From Methyloversatilis thermotolerans (GTDB lineage: Bacteria; Pseudomonadota; Gammaproteobacteria; Burkholderiales; Rhodocyclaceae), in contig NZ_KB889967.1 of the NCBI RefSeq assembly GCF_000372885.1, forward strand, positions 1,491,215 through 1,555,214: a stretch of 64,000 bases of DNA, written 5' to 3'. The notes beneath the pieces were generated by a model that had not been told where the DNA came from, did no database searches, and worked only from the letters and a program-made list of their open reading frames with translations. The translations under genes and the position numbers were made by a program. The number at the start of each line of letters is the position of its first letter. Position 1 is the stretch's first letter. Shown piece after piece: positions 9,283 to 17,862 of this stretch.

Positions 9283-9927
9283 ATGTCTCCACGCACCACC
9301 GGCCATGACGCCGCCAACGATTCCGGTTTTTCCTCCCCCTCGCAGCCGATCGAAGCGCATGCAGCCCCGGTCCGGTCACGCGTCGACTTCGTGATTGCCA
9401 CCCTGCAGGAGGAACTGGCCGAAGCATGGGAGCTGGTTGCGCGGTGCTACGCGTGGCGCGGCTACGATGCACCGATGACGGCGGAAGCGGCTGCGGGCGA
9501 AACAACGCTGCTGGCGCGCATCGATGGTCGCGTGGTCGGCACCCTCACCGTTCGCAGCGGAACCCGTCTGCGCCTGCAGGCGGAAACCGCCTACTCCGAG
9601 CACGTCGAAGCGCTGCGCGCTTCCGGGCGGCGCCTGGTGGAGTACACGCGTTTCGCGATCGACCGTGAGCAGCCGGTGCCCGACAACCTGCCGTCGGAAC
9701 TGATGCGTCGCGCCCTGTTGCTCGCCCACATATCGCTCGCGGCCACTGATTGCGTGATCGAAGTGAATCCGCGCCATGCCCGTTACTACCGCCGGGAATT
9801 CGGTTTCCGGGAATTCGGTCCGGAAACGCGCTGCCCGCGGGTGGGCGCACCCGCGAAGTTGCTGCACGTGAATCTGGCGGAACCTCTTGCCCGGCTGAAT
9901 ACGGACAATCGACCGTCGCTGCATTAG
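9283..9927 (+). CDS. FeeM-like N-acyl amino acid synthase (GNAT fold)
   Basis: A 214-residue protein resembling the FeeM-type acyltransferases. These are relatives of LuxI autoinducer synthases that join fatty acyl-ACP to an amino acid. Visible features are a disordered 30-residue N-terminus, the GNAT core strand DGRVVGTLTVR, a conserved EYTRFAI segment, and the C-terminal motif VIEVNPRHARYYRREFGF that matches the family signature. The ATG at 9283 has GAGG about 11 nt upstream; an in-frame TTG at 9274 is less well spaced. Related acyltransferases also accompany PEP-CTERM/exosortase systems. A CPBP protease of a possibly related kind lies 3 kb away, but no exosortase is in the window. Substrate is unknown. 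Confidence 0.7.
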   Translation: MSPRTTGHDAANDSGFSSPSQPIEAHAAPVRSRVDFVIATLQEELAEAWELVARCYAWRGYDAPMTAEAAAGETTLLARIDGRVVGTLTVRSGTRLRLQAETAYSEHVEALRASGRRLVEYTRFAIDREQPVPDNLPSELMRRALLLAHISLAATDCVIEVNPRHARYYRREFGFREFGPETRCPRVGAPAKLLHVNLAEPLARLNTDNRPSLH

Positions 9928-9991
9928 TCGGCAAGGACGGCAGCGCGGAGGCGGAGAGCGTCGGCAAGCCGCCGCCAGGCGGCGAGGCGGT

Positions 9992-11950
9992 TCAGCTCCG
10001 CGTTCCTGCCGCCAGCATCTGCTCGGGCGCCACCGCGGCACCCTGCACGCCGCGCATGCCCAGTTCGTACAGAGCCTGAAGGTCTGACAGCGATTCGACC
10101 GCAATCGCCACCGGCGTGATGGACAGCGCGGATGCGATGCCCGCCAGCGAGCGGACGTAGGCGCCGGAATCGGGATTGAGCAGTGCCTCGCGCGTCAGCG
10201 TGAGCGAAAACTTGACGTGACCCGGCCGCACGCGTCGCAGCAGCGTGAGCGCATTCGCATGCAGACCGAAGTGCTTGATGCCCAGCACCAGCCCGCGGGC
10301 ATGCGCTTGCTGGGCCAGGGTTTCGGCCGCCTCGACATCCGACAGCAGGACCGCTTCCGGGAATTCGAGCACGACTGTCCCGCCGCGCGCATCCTGGCGG
10401 TAGCCCGCTATCCAGCGCCGTATGCCCTCATCGCCCAGGGCGGCCGCGCCAAGATTGATCACGGTCGCCATGCGATCCCGCTGCTGACGCATGACATCGA
10501 GCGCGCGCACCAGACAGGCGCTGTCCAGCGCAGCGGCCACTCTCGCCTCGCCGGCGTAACTCATGTACTCGGCAGCGCGTATGAGGCGGCCTCCACCATC
10601 GAGTGCCGCCCGCAATTCCCGGTGCAGTGGCGCACCGACGCAGGCTACGCCATCGTTCAGCGACAGTGCGTGCGTGGTCTGTGCGGCAAACACGATGCGT
10701 CCCGCGCCGATCAGCTCGCGCACCTGGTTGCGCAAGGTGCCCGCGCCCGCTTCCTGCGCGCGCGCATGTTCGAACACCGGCTCGCTGCCCGCTTCGACGC
10801 GCCAGCCGTGCAAGGCGCGATCGGCGGCGGCCAGCCAGCGGCCGACATCGGCATTCGCTTCGCCCGCGCAGTCCGCGGCGCCGATGCGCCAGGCCTGGGC
10901 CTGACCGGCGCCCGCTGCCGATGCGAGCCCGTTCAGGCGTGCCAGCAAGGCAGTCAGCGTCGATCGTGCATGGTCGATGTCGCGGTCGAGCAACATCGCG
11001 AAACACGAGCCTTCGACCCGGCCGCACAGCGCACTGCCCTCGATCTGGCGCATGAAGGCAGTGGATTCAACCAGCAGATCGTCGACCGCCTCCCGTCCGT
11101 ACAGATGGTTCAGATCCTCCAGCCCCTCTACCCGCAACAAGGCGAGCCAGCCATCGCTGCGCCCGGCCTCGATGCGCGCCTCGAGCGCAGCCCGGAAACC
11201 GCGCCGATTGGCCAGGCCGGTCAGTTCATCGACCAGCGCGAGATCGCGGAATCGCGCGGCACGCGTCGCTTCCCCTTCGAGCGCCTGCGCCAGCGACTCG
11301 AGCATGCGGTTGAACGCCGATACCAGAGGCTGCAGTTCGCGCGGCATGCGATGCTCATCGATCGGCCGGAACTTGCGCGATGCGGCGGCCACCGCCGAGC
11401 GCTGGACGCGCTTGAGCGGCCGCAGTCCCCAGCGCAGCGCCAGCATGCCCAGAACGCTGGCTGCCGCCAGCCCCCCGCCCATCCACAACAAGAGCGTTTC
11501 GGCAACCGCCCACAGCTGGAGCTGAGCCCAGTGCGGATGAGGTTCCACGGTAACGCTGCCGGCAATGCGCCAGCCGTGCAGGATGTCCGAGGTCTGGGCA
11601 CCGGCAGCCAGCGGCAGCAGGTCGGCGAACCACTGCGGTGCGCCACCCGGCAAGCGTGCAGCCGCCTGGCGCGACGCCACCACCCGGCCACGCGCATCGC
11701 GCACTTCTATCCGTCGCAGATAGCTCTGGTCGAACACCGGCTCGACCAGGCTTTCCGCGTTCTGCAGTGCCGGTTCGCCACCCGCGGTCAAGGCCACCGT
11801 CAGCGAAAGCGCAATGGACTGGGCCTGGCTCGCCATCTGCGCTTCCACCCGGTCGCGCGACACCCAGAGCGCGGTGGCGAGCGCAGCCGCGAAAGCAACC
11901 ACACCCACGCCGATGAGCGCGGCCAGCAGGCGCACACGCAGGCTGTTCAT
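9992..11950 (-). CDS. lapD: LapD-like c-di-GMP receptor
   Basis: An inner-membrane c-di-GMP receptor that sequesters the protease LapG when c-di-GMP is high. It has 652 residues: TM1 (about 10-30), a periplasmic LapD/MoxY-type domain (about 30-150), TM2 (about 150-175), HAMP (about 175-235), GGDEF (about 240-400) and EAL (about 410-650). Both catalytic domains are degenerate: the GGDEF signature reads EGSCF (VEGSCFAMLL) and no EAL motif remains at the usual place. This fits a binding protein, not an enzyme. The ATG at 11950 overlaps the lapG stop (ATGA), which fixes the start and shows translational coupling. Confidence 0.92.
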   Translation of the reverse strand: MNSLRVRLLAALIGVGVVAFAAALATALWVSRDRVEAQMASQAQSIALSLTVALTAGGEPALQNAESLVEPVFDQSYLRRIEVRDARGRVVASRQAAARLPGGAPQWFADLLPLAAGAQTSDILHGWRIAGSVTVEPHPHWAQLQLWAVAETLLLWMGGGLAAASVLGMLALRWGLRPLKRVQRSAVAAASRKFRPIDEHRMPRELQPLVSAFNRMLESLAQALEGEATRAARFRDLALVDELTGLANRRGFRAALEARIEAGRSDGWLALLRVEGLEDLNHLYGREAVDDLLVESTAFMRQIEGSALCGRVEGSCFAMLLDRDIDHARSTLTALLARLNGLASAAGAGQAQAWRIGAADCAGEANADVGRWLAAADRALHGWRVEAGSEPVFEHARAQEAGAGTLRNQVRELIGAGRIVFAAQTTHALSLNDGVACVGAPLHRELRAALDGGGRLIRAAEYMSYAGEARVAAALDSACLVRALDVMRQQRDRMATVINLGAAALGDEGIRRWIAGYRQDARGGTVVLEFPEAVLLSDVEAAETLAQQAHARGLVLGIKHFGLHANALTLLRRVRPGHVKFSLTLTREALLNPDSGAYVRSLAGIASALSITPVAIAVESLSDLQALYELGMRGVQGAAVAPEQMLAAGTRS

Positions 11951-12645
11951 TCCTTGACCTCCGCCCTCACCTTGTCCAGCAATTCGCGCCATTTGCGCAA
12001 CTGTTGCGGCGATCCGAGCTCGCGATCCCCGCCGGTCTGCACCTTCCAGACGCGGTCGTCATTGAAGCTGTACACCGGCGTCAGATCGGGGCGTTCGCGT
12101 GCCGGGAGGAAGCGCTTCTCAAGATTGTCCAGCACCCAGGGCTCGGCATCGGGTTCGGGGTAATAGGCAAGCACCATGTGGTTTTCCAGTCGCCCCTGTC
12201 TGAGCAGCCGCACATAGGTGATGCGAAGCTTGTCGGCCGGCATGCCGAGCTCGCGCAAGGCGAAATACTTCGCCAGCGAATAGTCCTCGCAATCGCCGGC
12301 GGCAAGCGCGATGAATTCCGCCGGCGTCGCCCAGTAGTCCTCCGACTGCCAGAGCTGGGGATCGGTGACATAACGCGCGCGATTCATGATCTGGTTGATG
12401 CGCTCCACACGCTGCGCCTCATCGGCAATACGACCGGCCGCAGACAGCGCTTCCGCCAGTTCGACCATGCGTGGCCCTGCCTTGTCGCCGAACCGCGCGC
12501 TCATCCTCTGCTGCAGATCGGTGCGCGCCGCCAGCAGATAGCCCTGGTAATTGAATGCCGTGGCCTGTGCCATCGCGCAAAGCAATACCGCGCAGGCGAG
12601 GCCGGCTCGGTGAAATGCTCGATGAGGTCGATGCTGACGCGACAT
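11947..12645 (-). CDS. lapG: LapG-like periplasmic cysteine protease
   Basis: A transglutaminase-like (BTLCP) protease that cleaves the N-terminal retention module of RTX-type surface adhesins and releases cells from surfaces. The 232-residue precursor has a signal peptide (GLACAVLLCAMAQATA). The catalytic triad is visible: Cys119 in AAGDCEDYS, His156 in LENHMVLAY and Asp173 in WVLDN. It overlaps lapD by 4 nt, so the effector and its c-di-GMP controlled inhibitor are made together. The adhesin substrate and its type I exporter are not in the window. Confidence 0.93.
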   Translation of the reverse strand: MSRQHRPHRAFHRAGLACAVLLCAMAQATAFNYQGYLLAARTDLQQRMSARFGDKAGPRMVELAEALSAAGRIADEAQRVERINQIMNRARYVTDPQLWQSEDYWATPAEFIALAAGDCEDYSLAKYFALRELGMPADKLRITYVRLLRQGRLENHMVLAYYPEPDAEPWVLDNLEKRFLPARERPDLTPVYSFNDDRVWKVQTGGDRELGSPQQLRKWRELLDKVRAEVKE

Positions 12646-12708
12646 GGAAGGCAGGCACAGGGAATCTCCTGTTTAACGGCAGCGCACGGCGTCCGCTTGA
12701 CCGTCCGC

Positions 12709-13404
12709 TCACCAGAACTGCCATTGCCCGGAATGAACCACCCACATGCCGAGCATGAAATTGGTCAGCGCATGGGACAGTATGGCCAGCCAGAGGCGAC
12801 CGGTAAGCCGATACAGGCCTCCATAGGCCAGTCCGGCCACAATGCCGGCCGCCCATTGCCCGTGTTCGAAACCGAATACCACGGAGGCGATCAGCACGCT
12901 GCGCAGCGTGACGGAACGGGCTGCAACCGACAGGAAATCCGGCTTGTCCAGCCAGCGCTGGATGAAGGAACGCCAGAACAGCTCTTCCATCACCGGCACG
13001 ACAACCGCGGCGCCGAAAATGCGCACCACCACCATGGGCAGAATGAGCATGCCCGCTTCGTCCAGCGGACGGTAGCCCGCGCCCGGCCCGAATGCGAAGG
13101 GCGGGAAGTCCAGCCAGATCCACAGCGCCCACACGGCGGCACCGAGCAGCAGTGCGACCACGATGCCGGCCGTGCCATGCAGCGGTCCGTCCGGCGCAAC
13201 CTCGCGCAGTTCGACGTAATCGCGCCGGAAAACAATGAGCGCGATGACGACGCAGGCGATCTGTACCGCATACATCCAGCGCGCGTCGGTACCGAGCAGA
13301 TCGGCCAGCGGCGCGCCGATCGCCAGGAACAGGATGTAGATCGCGAAAGGCAGCGCACGCGCAAGCACAGCGCGATTGAACAGGGAAGGCGATTGGGAAG
13401 TCAT
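12709..13404 (-). CDS. CPBP-family intramembrane protease (CAAX protease-related)
   Basis: A 231-residue polytopic membrane protein with six or more hydrophobic segments. It carries the CPBP/Abi metalloprotease motifs: EELFWR (Glu-Glu-x-x-x-Arg), then FGFEHGQW and a third His in LSHALTNF. Together these place Glu and His ligands in the membrane. It most resembles the CAAX-protease-related group that travels with exosortase/PEP-CTERM systems, but no exosortase is visible. The ATG at 13404 is preferred to an upstream extension because the first TM follows after a short polar leader. It lies 63 nt upstream of lapG in the same direction and may share its transcript. The substrate is unknown. Confidence 0.8.
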   Translation of the reverse strand: MTSQSPSLFNRAVLARALPFAIYILFLAIGAPLADLLGTDARWMYAVQIACVVIALIVFRRDYVELREVAPDGPLHGTAGIVVALLLGAAVWALWIWLDFPPFAFGPGAGYRPLDEAGMLILPMVVVRIFGAAVVVPVMEELFWRSFIQRWLDKPDFLSVAARSVTLRSVLIASVVFGFEHGQWAAGIVAGLAYGGLYRLTGRLWLAILSHALTNFMLGMWVVHSGQWQFW

Positions 13405-13495
13405 CGGGCCATCGGGGCTGTGCAAAAGCCCCGGATGATATCGCCACACGGTGACAGTCCGGCGGGTCGCAGATGAAGGCGTGACGATATCCTGA

Positions 13496-14824
13496 TCACA
13501 TGGCCGGCGACCAGACCGGCATCAGGCCTGGCGCATCGGCCGCCGCGCGCCACGGAGGGGCCGGTTCGCAACCGGGCATCCAGACCGGCTCGCCATCGAT
13601 CACCATGATGGGTGCCCGCTCGCGCAACCAGCCGGGCAAGCCGATCTCCTGCGCGATCACTTTCACCCCGGTCCGGTGCCTGCCCGGCCCGCGCCGGATC
13701 CGGTCTCCGGCTTGCCGCGTGCGCAGTTCGACACGCGCGGCCCGCAGGCGGTCGGCGGCAAAGCCGCCCGGTACGGCGACGAAAGTCAGGCGTCCCGCCC
13801 ATTCGATTCCGGATTCCAGCTCGTCTTCACACCGCACGACGTGCGGCGCCGGCGCGGGCCGGTCCGCTACCAGCCACAAAAGACCGCGATGGCAGAAACC
13901 CGCCATGCCGGCATGACGGACGGGGCATTCGGCCTCGGGCGTTGCCGTCATCAACTGGCGGCGCCACTCATCAAGCCATGCCTCGCCCGGCGCCTTGCGG
14001 GCACCGGCTATACGAATCAACCGCCGCAGAAGATTGCGCTGGCGAGCGGCATCCAGCGCCCGCAAACCTTCTATCGACCAGGCATGTCCCCATCCGGTCT
14101 CGACCTTCAGGGCTGTGGCATCGCTATCGGCCAGGCAATCAAGCAATGACTGCGCTTCAGCCAGCCGTCGCGCCGCGCCGGCCAGCGTCTGCGCAGCGCG
14201 CGGCCAGCGGGACGCGAGCCGGGGCATCACCGACTGACGCAGGTAATTGCGGGCGAAACGCACATCGGTGTTGGAACCATCCTCGATCCAGGACAGCCGC
14301 TCTCTGCACGCGATCTGCTCCAGTTCCGCCCGGGTCAGGCGCAACAGCGGCCGCAGGCGCGCCGGGGTGCCGGACGCAGCCGGCCTCCACTCGGGCATGC
14401 CGGCCAAGCCCATCAGACCGGCACCTCGCACCAGATTGTGCAACAGCGTTTCCGCCTGGTCGTTCGCGTGATGAGCGGTGACGATGGCGCGTGCCCCCGT
14501 TTGCAGGGCCTGCCGCTCCAGCACCCGGTAACGGGCATCGCGCGCCGCGCTCTCTATGCCATCGGGGCTGTCCGAGGCGACATCGACGCGATGCAGAAAG
14601 AACGGCAGATCGAGGGAGGCCGCCTGACGGGCGCAGTGAATGGCCCATGCCTCGGCCGCCGTCTGCAAGCCGTGATGAACGTGAGCGACCTGAAGCCGCC
14701 AGCGTGACGCGGACGCCAGAGCATGCAGCAACACGGTGGAATCGAGACCGCCGCTGAAGGCAATCAGCAGCGGCGCACCGTCCTCGACGTGCGCTGCAGT
14801 CGAGGCGGCGATGTCTGCATACAT
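13496..14824 (-). CDS. tilS: tRNA(Ile)-lysidine synthetase
   Basis: Attaches lysine to C34 of tRNA-Ile(CAU), switching it to read AUA; essential. The 442-residue protein has the N-type PP-loop motif FSGGLDSTVLL near residue 25. The conserved TAHHANDQAET segment and the C-terminal TilS domains follow. The ATG at 14824 begins 1 nt after the accA stop codon, so the pair is probably translationally coupled. Length matches the proteobacterial form. Confidence 0.95.
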   Translation of the reverse strand: MYADIAASTAAHVEDGAPLLIAFSGGLDSTVLLHALASASRWRLQVAHVHHGLQTAAEAWAIHCARQAASLDLPFFLHRVDVASDSPDGIESAARDARYRVLERQALQTGARAIVTAHHANDQAETLLHNLVRGAGLMGLAGMPEWRPAASGTPARLRPLLRLTRAELEQIACRERLSWIEDGSNTDVRFARNYLRQSVMPRLASRWPRAAQTLAGAARRLAEAQSLLDCLADSDATALKVETGWGHAWSIEGLRALDAARQRNLLRRLIRIAGARKAPGEAWLDEWRRQLMTATPEAECPVRHAGMAGFCHRGLLWLVADRPAPAPHVVRCEDELESGIEWAGRLTFVAVPGGFAADRLRAARVELRTRQAGDRIRRGPGRHRTGVKVIAQEIGLPGWLRERAPIMVIDGEPVWMPGCEPAPPWRAAADAPGLMPVWSPAM

Positions 14825-14825
14825 G

Positions 14826-15794
14826 TCAGGCGACCGCCTGCTCCTTGAACTTTCCATAGGCCATCACGCGCTCGAAACGGCGCTCGACCAACTGCGAGGG
14901 CGTAAGGTCCGCCAGTTGACGCAGCGATTCGGCGAGTGCGCGTTTCAGGGACGCAGCAATCGTCGTGTGATCGCGGTGCGCACCGCCCGCGGGTTCGCTC
15001 ACCACCTTGTCGATCAGACCCAGCGTCTTCAACCTCGACGCGGTGATACCCATGATTTCGGCGGCATCCGCGGCCTTGTCGGCGCTTTTCCACAGAATGG
15101 ATGCGCACCCTTCCGGTGAAATGACCGAGTAGGTCGAATACTGCAGCATCATCAGCGTGTCCGCGACGGCGATGGCCAACGCACCGCCGGAGCCGCCTTC
15201 ACCGATGATGGTCGAAATGATGGGCACGCGCAGTTCAGCCATGGCATAAAGATTGTGACCGATCGCTTCGGACTGGCCCCGCTCTTCCGCATCGATGCCC
15301 GGATAGGCGCCCGGCGTATCGACAAAAGTGACCACCGGCATGGCGAACTTCTCTGCCAGCTTCATCAGACGCAAGGCCTTGCGGTAGCCTTCCGGACGGG
15401 GCATGCCGAAATTGCGAAGGATCTTTTCCTTGGTATCCCTGCCCTTCTGATGACCGATCACCATGCAGGGCTGCCCGTTGAAGCGGGCGATGCCGCCAAC
15501 GATGGCGTGATCGTCGGCAAACGCGCGATCACCATGCAGTTCCTGGAAATCGGTGAACATGAGCCTGAGGTAATCCAGCGTGTAGGGACGCTGCGGATGA
15601 CGGGCCACCTGCGCGATCTGCCACGGCGTCAGCTTGGCATAGATGTCCTTCGTCAGCGCCTGGCTCTTTGCCTCGAGCCGGGTAATCTCTTCCGATATGT
15701 CGACGGCCGAATCGTCCTGCACGAAACGCAGCTCTTCGATCTTGGCTTCGAGTTCGGCGATGGGCTGTTCGAAATCGAGAAAGGTGGTTTTCAT
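14826..15794 (-). CDS. accA: Acetyl-CoA carboxylase carboxyltransferase subunit alpha
   Basis: With AccD, transfers the carboxyl group from carboxy-biotin to acetyl-CoA to make malonyl-CoA, the first step of fatty-acid synthesis. At 322 residues it is full length. It starts [20 protein letters not shown] and contains the glycine-rich carboxyltransferase segment [15 protein letters not shown]. The start at 15794 matches the family N-terminus. The tight tilS linkage downstream is common in betaproteobacteria. Confidence 0.97.
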   Translation of the reverse strand: MKTTFLDFEQPIAELEAKIEELRFVQDDSAVDISEEITRLEAKSQALTKDIYAKLTPWQIAQVARHPQRPYTLDYLRLMFTDFQELHGDRAFADDHAIVGGIARFNGQPCMVIGHQKGRDTKEKILRNFGMPRPEGYRKALRLMKLAEKFAMPVVTFVDTPGAYPGIDAEERGQSEAIGHNLYAMAELRVPIISTIIGEGGSGGALAIAVADTLMMLQYSTYSVISPEGCASILWKSADKAADAAEIMGITASRLKTLGLIDKVVSEPAGGAHRDHTTIAASLKRALAESLRQLADLTPSQLVERRFERVMAYGKFKEQAVA

Positions 15795-15884
15795 CAAGCT
15801 GACCGGAAACAAGGGTGCGCAATTCTAGCGCGTCAGCCCGCCTGACACGATCGTATCGTGCGGATCGCCGCCGGAGGGCGGAAA

Positions 15885-15916
15885 CAGAAAACACAAGGCC
15901 GGCGAATGCCGGCCTT
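15885..15916 (-). terminator. Terminator of the petABC-sspAB region
   Basis: A perfect 9-bp stem AAGGCCGGC / GCCGGCCTT (15895-15903 and 15908-15916) with loop GAAT begins 2 nt after the sspB stop. On the minus strand it is followed by a T-rich run (complement of 15885-15894). Confidence 0.85.
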
Positions 15917-15918
15917 GC

Positions 15919-16353
15919 TTACTTGATACGACGCAGATGGGGCTTGCTGGGCGGCCGTTCCGGTGTCGTGAGCACGCCCTGCTCGGGCTTTTCGGCGACC
16001 GGCGCTGCCGCCAGATCGGCACGGGGCGCGGACTGGCCCGGCGGGGTGACCTCGAATGCCATGCCATGACCGTTTTCGCGCGCATAGATGGCAGCGACGC
16101 AATCGACCGGAATGGTCAGCTCCTGCGCGACGCCGCCAAAACGGGCCGAGCAGGTGATCAGCTCATTACCCATCACGAGCTGGTGCACCGCCTCGCGGCC
16201 GATATTCAGGATGATCTGGCCGTCCTTCACATACTGGCGAGGCACACCTGCGCGGTCATCGACGACGACCGCGATATACGGTGTGAGACCCTGGTCCGCA
16301 CACCAGTCGAACAGTGCGCGCAGCAGATAGGGCTTGGTGGAAACCGAACTCAT
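15919..16353 (-). CDS. sspB: ClpXP protease specificity-enhancing factor
   Basis: An adaptor that delivers ssrA-tagged and other substrates to ClpXP. It has 144 residues. The dimeric SspB fold occupies about 1-110 (KPYLLRALFDWC; DGQIILNIGREAV; FGGVAQELTIPVDCVAAIYA). A flexible Pro/Ala-rich linker follows, then a basic C-terminal tail (PSKPHLRRIK) in the position of the ClpX-binding peptide. The second ATG (16353) is chosen; one 9 nt upstream is possible and neither has a clear Shine-Dalgarno. It follows sspA by 37 nt. Confidence 0.95.
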   Translation of the reverse strand: MSSVSTKPYLLRALFDWCADQGLTPYIAVVVDDRAGVPRQYVKDGQIILNIGREAVHQLVMGNELITCSARFGGVAQELTIPVDCVAAIYARENGHGMAFEVTPPGQSAPRADLAAAPVAEKPEQGVLTTPERPPSKPHLRRIK

Positions 16354-16390
16354 GACGTCCATCAGGATAAGGGAAAAAGCCGTCGGGGAA

Positions 16391-16987
16391 TCAGCGGCGC
16401 ATCACCTTTTCGGACGGGGTGAGTGCATCGATGAATCCCTGCCGGGAGAAGATGCGCTCAGCGTACTTCATCAGCGGCGCTGCCGACTTCGGCAACTCGA
16501 TGCCGTAGTGGTCAAGTCGCCATAGTAACGGAGCGATGGCCACATCGAGCATGGAAAATTCCTCGCCGAGCATGTACTTCTGCTTCGCGAAGATGGCGGT
16601 GAGCTCGGTCAGCCGGTCGCGCAGATGGGCGCGCGACTTGTCCGCCGTACGCGCATTCTTCTCGAGGGCGTCAATGTGCGAGAACAGCTCGCTCTCCACG
16701 GTGTGCAGCAACTGGCGGGCCCGGGCACGCATGATCGGATCCGGCGGCATCAGTTGCGGATGCGGAAAGCGCTCGTCGATGTACTCGTTGATGATGTTCG
16801 AGTCGTACAGAATGAGGTCGCGATCCACCAGAACCGGCACGCGGTTGTAGGGGTTGATGACAGCGATGTCTTCAGGTTTGTTATAGAGATCGACATCGAT
16901 CACCTGGAAATCCATGCCCTTTTCGTAGAGCACTATCCGGCAACGATGGGAAAAGGGATCAGTTGTCCCCGAGTACAGATTCATCAT
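16391..16987 (-). CDS. sspA: Stringent starvation protein A (GST-like)
   Basis: An RNA-polymerase-associated protein with a glutathione-S-transferase fold that lacks GST activity in characterised members and alters transcription in starvation and acid stress. It has 198 residues: a thioredoxin-like N-domain (MNLYSGTTDPFSHRCRIVL, NPYNRVPVLVDRDLILYDS) and a helical C-domain (MLDVAIAPLLWRLDHYGIELP). Start at the double ATG 16987/16984. The order petC-sspA-sspB is conserved in betaproteobacteria. Confidence 0.95.
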   Translation of the reverse strand: MMNLYSGTTDPFSHRCRIVLYEKGMDFQVIDVDLYNKPEDIAVINPYNRVPVLVDRDLILYDSNIINEYIDERFPHPQLMPPDPIMRARARQLLHTVESELFSHIDALEKNARTADKSRAHLRDRLTELTAIFAKQKYMLGEEFSMLDVAIAPLLWRLDHYGIELPKSAAPLMKYAERIFSRQGFIDALTPSEKVMRR

Positions 16988-17093
16988 GGTGGTGACACCC
17001 CAGGAGTACTCGGCATCCCTCACCACGCGTCGAACGCGCGATGAGGTCGCTTCGCGATGACCGAGAGCTTGCATGACTTTCGGGCGTGTAGGT

Positions 17094-17855
17094 TTAATGG
17101 ACGTCTTTCCAGAACTCGCGCTTGAGCAGATAGCTCAGCACCAGCAGGACGGAAAGACCGAGGATGACGATGAGACCGGTCTGGCGGCGCTTTTCCGCTC
17201 CCGGCTCACCCATGTAAACCAGGTAGGCAACCAGGTCACCGACGAGCGAGTCATATTCAGCCTTGCTCAGTTTGCCAGGCTTGCTCAGTTCCAGCTCGAT
17301 GATTTCCTTCTCGCCACCATGGCCGTCGGACACCTTGACGTGCCTTGCGGTCTGCTCGCCCTGCAGTTCGTACAGGACGTGCGGCATGCCCACGTTGGAG
17401 AACGCCACATTGTTCCAGCCGGTCGGACGGTTTTCGTCTCGGTAGAAGGTACGCAGATAAGTGTACAGCCAATCTGCACCGCTGCCATCGCCGGAAGCAC
17501 GCGAGCGGGCAACCACCGTCAGGTCGGGCGGTGCCGCGCCGAACCATGCCTTGGCATCGTCACGCGTCATCGCCACCTTCATCGTCTCGCCCACCTTGTC
17601 GGCGGTAAAGAGCAGATTGTCCTTGATCTGGTCTTCCGTCAGACCGACATCCTTCAGGCGGTTGTAACGCATATAGGACGCCGAGTGGCAGTTCAGGCAG
17701 TAATTGACGAAAACCTGGGCACCACGCTGGATGGCCAGCGCGTCGCGGAATTTTTCCGAGGGCGCGCGATCGAGATGGACGGCCTCACCGGATGCGAAGG
17801 CCAGCACAGGCGCACAGAGCACACCCACAAGCAGTTTTTTGAGTTGTTTCATCAT
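17094..17855 (-). CDS. petC: Ubiquinol-cytochrome c reductase, cytochrome c1
   Basis: The c-type heme subunit of the bc1 complex, which passes electrons from the Rieske centre to soluble cytochrome c. The 253-residue precursor has a signal peptide (LLVGVLCAPVLAFASG), the heme motif CLNCH near residue 53, and a C-terminal membrane anchor (TGLIVILGLSVLLVLSYLL) that holds the heme domain in the periplasm. It starts 7 nt after petB. Confidence 0.97.
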   Translation of the reverse strand: MMKQLKKLLVGVLCAPVLAFASGEAVHLDRAPSEKFRDALAIQRGAQVFVNYCLNCHSASYMRYNRLKDVGLTEDQIKDNLLFTADKVGETMKVAMTRDDAKAWFGAAPPDLTVVARSRASGDGSGADWLYTYLRTFYRDENRPTGWNNVAFSNVGMPHVLYELQGEQTARHVKVSDGHGGEKEIIELELSKPGKLSKAEYDSLVGDLVAYLVYMGEPGAEKRRQTGLIVILGLSVLLVLSYLLKREFWKDVH

Positions 17856-17862
17856 CGAGCTC

